DNA of 64,000 bases, from the NCBI GenBank assembly GCA_950295325.1, contig OX485803.1:53583554-53647553 (forward strand), written 5' to 3'. Below the pieces are notes generated by a model, which worked only from the letters and a program-made list of their open reading frames with translations, was not told the origin of the DNA and made no database searches. The DNA comes from Polytrichum commune. Taxonomy: Eukaryota; Streptophyta; Polytrichopsida; Polytrichales; Polytrichaceae. This document shows, piece by piece, positions 61,701-64,000 of this stretch. The position numbers were made by a program, and so were the translations under genes. How positions within the stretch are numbered: position 1 is the stretch's first letter; every line of letters starts with the position of its first letter.

Positions 61701-63568
61701 GGATTGTAAGTGTCTGTTACAAACCCCCATACCTTAGATGAAGGACTTTGACACTCCTGTTGAGAATTGATAGAGGGGGGAGGATGGCAGTGCAGCAGTG
61801 CTAATGGTGGTGCATGCAAAGGAGACCAACATGTATGACCAGCAGTGGCTCAGTTTGAAGCTCTATCAGTCATATCCTTATTAAAGTTGTATGATTTTCT
61901 AGATTATTTCTGCCAGTCTGGGTGCAGGGAAATCAATGTTGTTTGTATGGATCAGACTTTAAAAGTTCCAATTTTACACCATCATAGATTTAGGGCTGTT
62001 TCAAATAGCCTCATATTGCACTCTTCATGCCTTAAAAGTTTCTGCTGTTGCATCATTTGTTTCTCCTTTTATCCTTCTCCAATTGGAATGCCTTGACCAG
62101 AACTTACATATGGTGTGAAAGTTGTCCGAAAAACGCTTGCTGAAGTTGATGTGGAGGCCAGATTAGATGACAAAAGAACGCTCTTCATGTGAGTCACCAC
62201 AATCTCCTTTTATTGTTCACATTTCCTGTCTTTGAGTTGTCACTTATAAAATATATTTGGAGCCACCATGTCTGGCTATCCAAGACTTAAATTGCCTATA
62301 AACCGACTTTTAAGGCATCTGTGCCTAAGCAATTTCCAAAGTATGCTCAAGTTATCTTTGACCTAATATGAGGACTGAAAGTTGGAAGTTGCATCTCCAA
62401 ATTACTCGGAAGGCTGTTTATATGAATGGTTCAGATTGTTGGCACAAAACTAGTTTGAAGTCACCTCCTTTCTCCACTTTTAAGCCCAAGTCTGTGTAAC
62501 TGGTCACCAACCTTGGTCATCAATCTTGACCATTAAATCTTGGTCATCAAGTATCAATGATGAGTTCATCGGGGTCCAGTGGGGAACAGGCTATAGCAGT
62601 GGTGTACTACAGGTCAGGTTATTCACCTGATGACTACCGTTCTGATAATGTAAGTGTACCCTTTTTCAATTCTTCAGGCATCACAAAATAGAATTTGGAC
62701 TACTGTACATCATGTTCCAAGAGACTGTTTTACGAATGTATAAATATTAAGGTTTAGCAAATTGCTTGTCTATTTTAAATATGATGTGGATCATGCACTC
62801 GTGCATGGCAATTGCTTCTTCTACAGGCATTTGAAATGGCTTCCATGCTGGCTTGAATGAATGATTCTTGGGTGTAAGCAACTGAATTTTATTACAGATT
62901 TTTATTGTCAAAATGTTATTATTGCCTTCTTTTTTTACAGATATAAATGTTCCGGCATAGTGGGTATTTACAAGAAAGGAGGTATTTGTAAATACTTTCT
63001 GGAGTGGGTCTCACTCATTGCCCTCATCAATTGCAGGACTGGAAGGGTAGACTGTTATTGGAAAGGTCATCTGCAGTGAAGTGTCCAAGTATTTCATATC
63101 ATCTTGCAGGTGCCAAGAAAATTCAACAAGAGCTGGCAAAGACTGGAGTCCTCGAAAGGTACCTAACGTCTTCAGAATCATGTGTTTGTCAAGTTGTGAA
63201 AATTTAAATTGATTTTTTTTTTCAGAGTGTTTTGTAATGCCCCCCTTGATATTTTTGTATTACTTCTTGGGGTCAAATCCTTCATACAGATGCAATGCAG
63301 ATGTAGGATTGGGGTGGGAATCCTTAGTTTTATACCACTACCCATCAGGCCTGCAAAGAGAAAACATATGTTTTTCATGGAGTATGAGGCTGCAATTGAA
63401 ATGCGTTGGGGACTGGCAGATTTATTCAGGACAAGGAAGCAATTGCAAAGATTAGGAACTCCTTTGCTGGCTTATGGAGCTTGGAGGGTGAGGGTAGTGA
63501 AGAAATTCTTGAGAAAGCAGAAGCTAAGCCAGAAGGCTTTGTGTTGAAACCACAGCGTGAAGGAGGAG
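58732..63568 (+). CDS. GSH2: Glutathione synthetase, 3' end beyond window
   Basis: Ten exons are placed: 58732-59217, 59635-59804, 60045-60120, 60484-60614, 60884-61006, 61791-61852, 62101-62188, 62580-62649, 63037-63158 and 63420-63568. They encode 492 residues; about 105-110 C-terminal residues lie right of the window. The enzyme joins gamma-glutamylcysteine and glycine using ATP, the last step of glutathione synthesis, in cytosol and plastid. About 90 Ser/Arg-rich N-terminal residues suggest a transit peptide. Family blocks: [96 protein letters not shown], and KPQREGG(G) of the ATP-binding loop at about 486-493. Borders of exons 6 and 7 are the least certain: the donor at 61853 shortens a variable loop. 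Confidence 0.93.
61370..61700 (-). mobile_element. R1-family MITE in GSH2 intron 5
   Basis: Reverse-oriented copy: 'gaatggacaccaaatagaca', 'gagattggactatgtgctca' and 'catttgctaacgg'. The termini are unclear. Confidence 0.55.
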
Positions 63569-63699
63569 GTACTTTTATTGCTTCCTTGTACATGTGGGAT
63601 TTTACCCTCTTTTGTGCTGGGTTTATTGGGTTTTGTTTAGAGAATACTAAAACACACATTTAGACATGTCAGACATGGTCTTGTGAACATCACAATTAA

Positions 63700-64000
63700 G
63701 GTAAGGGGGCCTAATGCGGTTACTTATCTTAATTGGACACTTCTATTTGAGTGGTGGGTGGTTAGGTACAGATCTAAGAATGGACACCAGAAAGACACGT
63801 GCTTTAAAAGAGATTTGACTACATGCTCAGAATTTGTTAACCATTATAGGCTCAATACAATAGTCAACATACTTGGGGGACGTATGTGGCCTTCTTATGG
63901 CTCACTGTAACTGGACTTTGATAATTCATAACAATTCGAGATCAGCTCCAAAACTTATGTAGTCCAGATTGAGTTCAATAATAAGTGCAATTTGCATTAT
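63700..64000 (-). mobile_element. R1-family MITE in GSH2 intron 10, cut by window edge
   Basis: Reverse-oriented copy: 'aatggacaccagaaagacac', 'gatttgactacatgctca' and 'gttaaccattataggctcaa'. It continues past the right edge. Confidence 0.55.

Noticed and set aside
62940-63037. Additional GSH2 exon after 'tttttacag' at 62940
   Set aside because: The translation has no family match, and the exons at 62580-62649 and 63037-63158 already join in phase.

Overview
The window is nuclear DNA of a land plant. The evidence is split genes with GT-AG introns, two predicted plastid transit regions, plant-only gene families (a CRIB-type RopGAP, the chloroplast helicase ISE2) and many short inverted-repeat transposons. 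The gene order and the MITE, SINE and LINE mix suggest a plant outside the well-sampled flowering crops, possibly a non-seed plant, but this is a weak inference. No CRISPR, rRNA or tRNA gene was recognised.

Five genes could be rebuilt exon by exon, with reading phase closing at every junction. (1) 7394-10141 (+): a 7-exon gene for a 274-residue conserved plant membrane protein without a known name. (2) 11774-15749 (-): a 5-exon CRIB-RhoGAP (RopGAP), 460 residues, convergent with gene 1. (3) 37699-52945 (+): an 18-exon ISE2-type Ski2-like DExH RNA helicase, 1254 residues. (4) 54160-56492 (-): a 5-exon Mediator subunit MED20, 212 residues, convergent with ISE2. (5) 58732 to beyond the right edge (+): glutathione synthetase GSH2, first ten exons, cut by the window end inside an intron. 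The genes share no pathway.

The regions 1-7 kb and 17-37 kb are transposon-rich and hold no host gene I can support. They contain a 5'-truncated RNase H-bearing LINE with a 12-bp target duplication and a pentanucleotide tail, a tRNA-headed SINE with a 12-bp target duplication and a TATC tail (plus two partial copies), a 190-bp satellite-like array, and several MITE families. The most striking MITE has homopolymeric G/C terminal repeats and perfect 8-bp target duplications. Another family, hAT-like, is present four times and only inside ISE2 introns. Nested insertions give relative ages for some of these elements. Gene introns also carry local duplications (RopGAP intron 1, MED20 intron 2, gene 1 intron 1).
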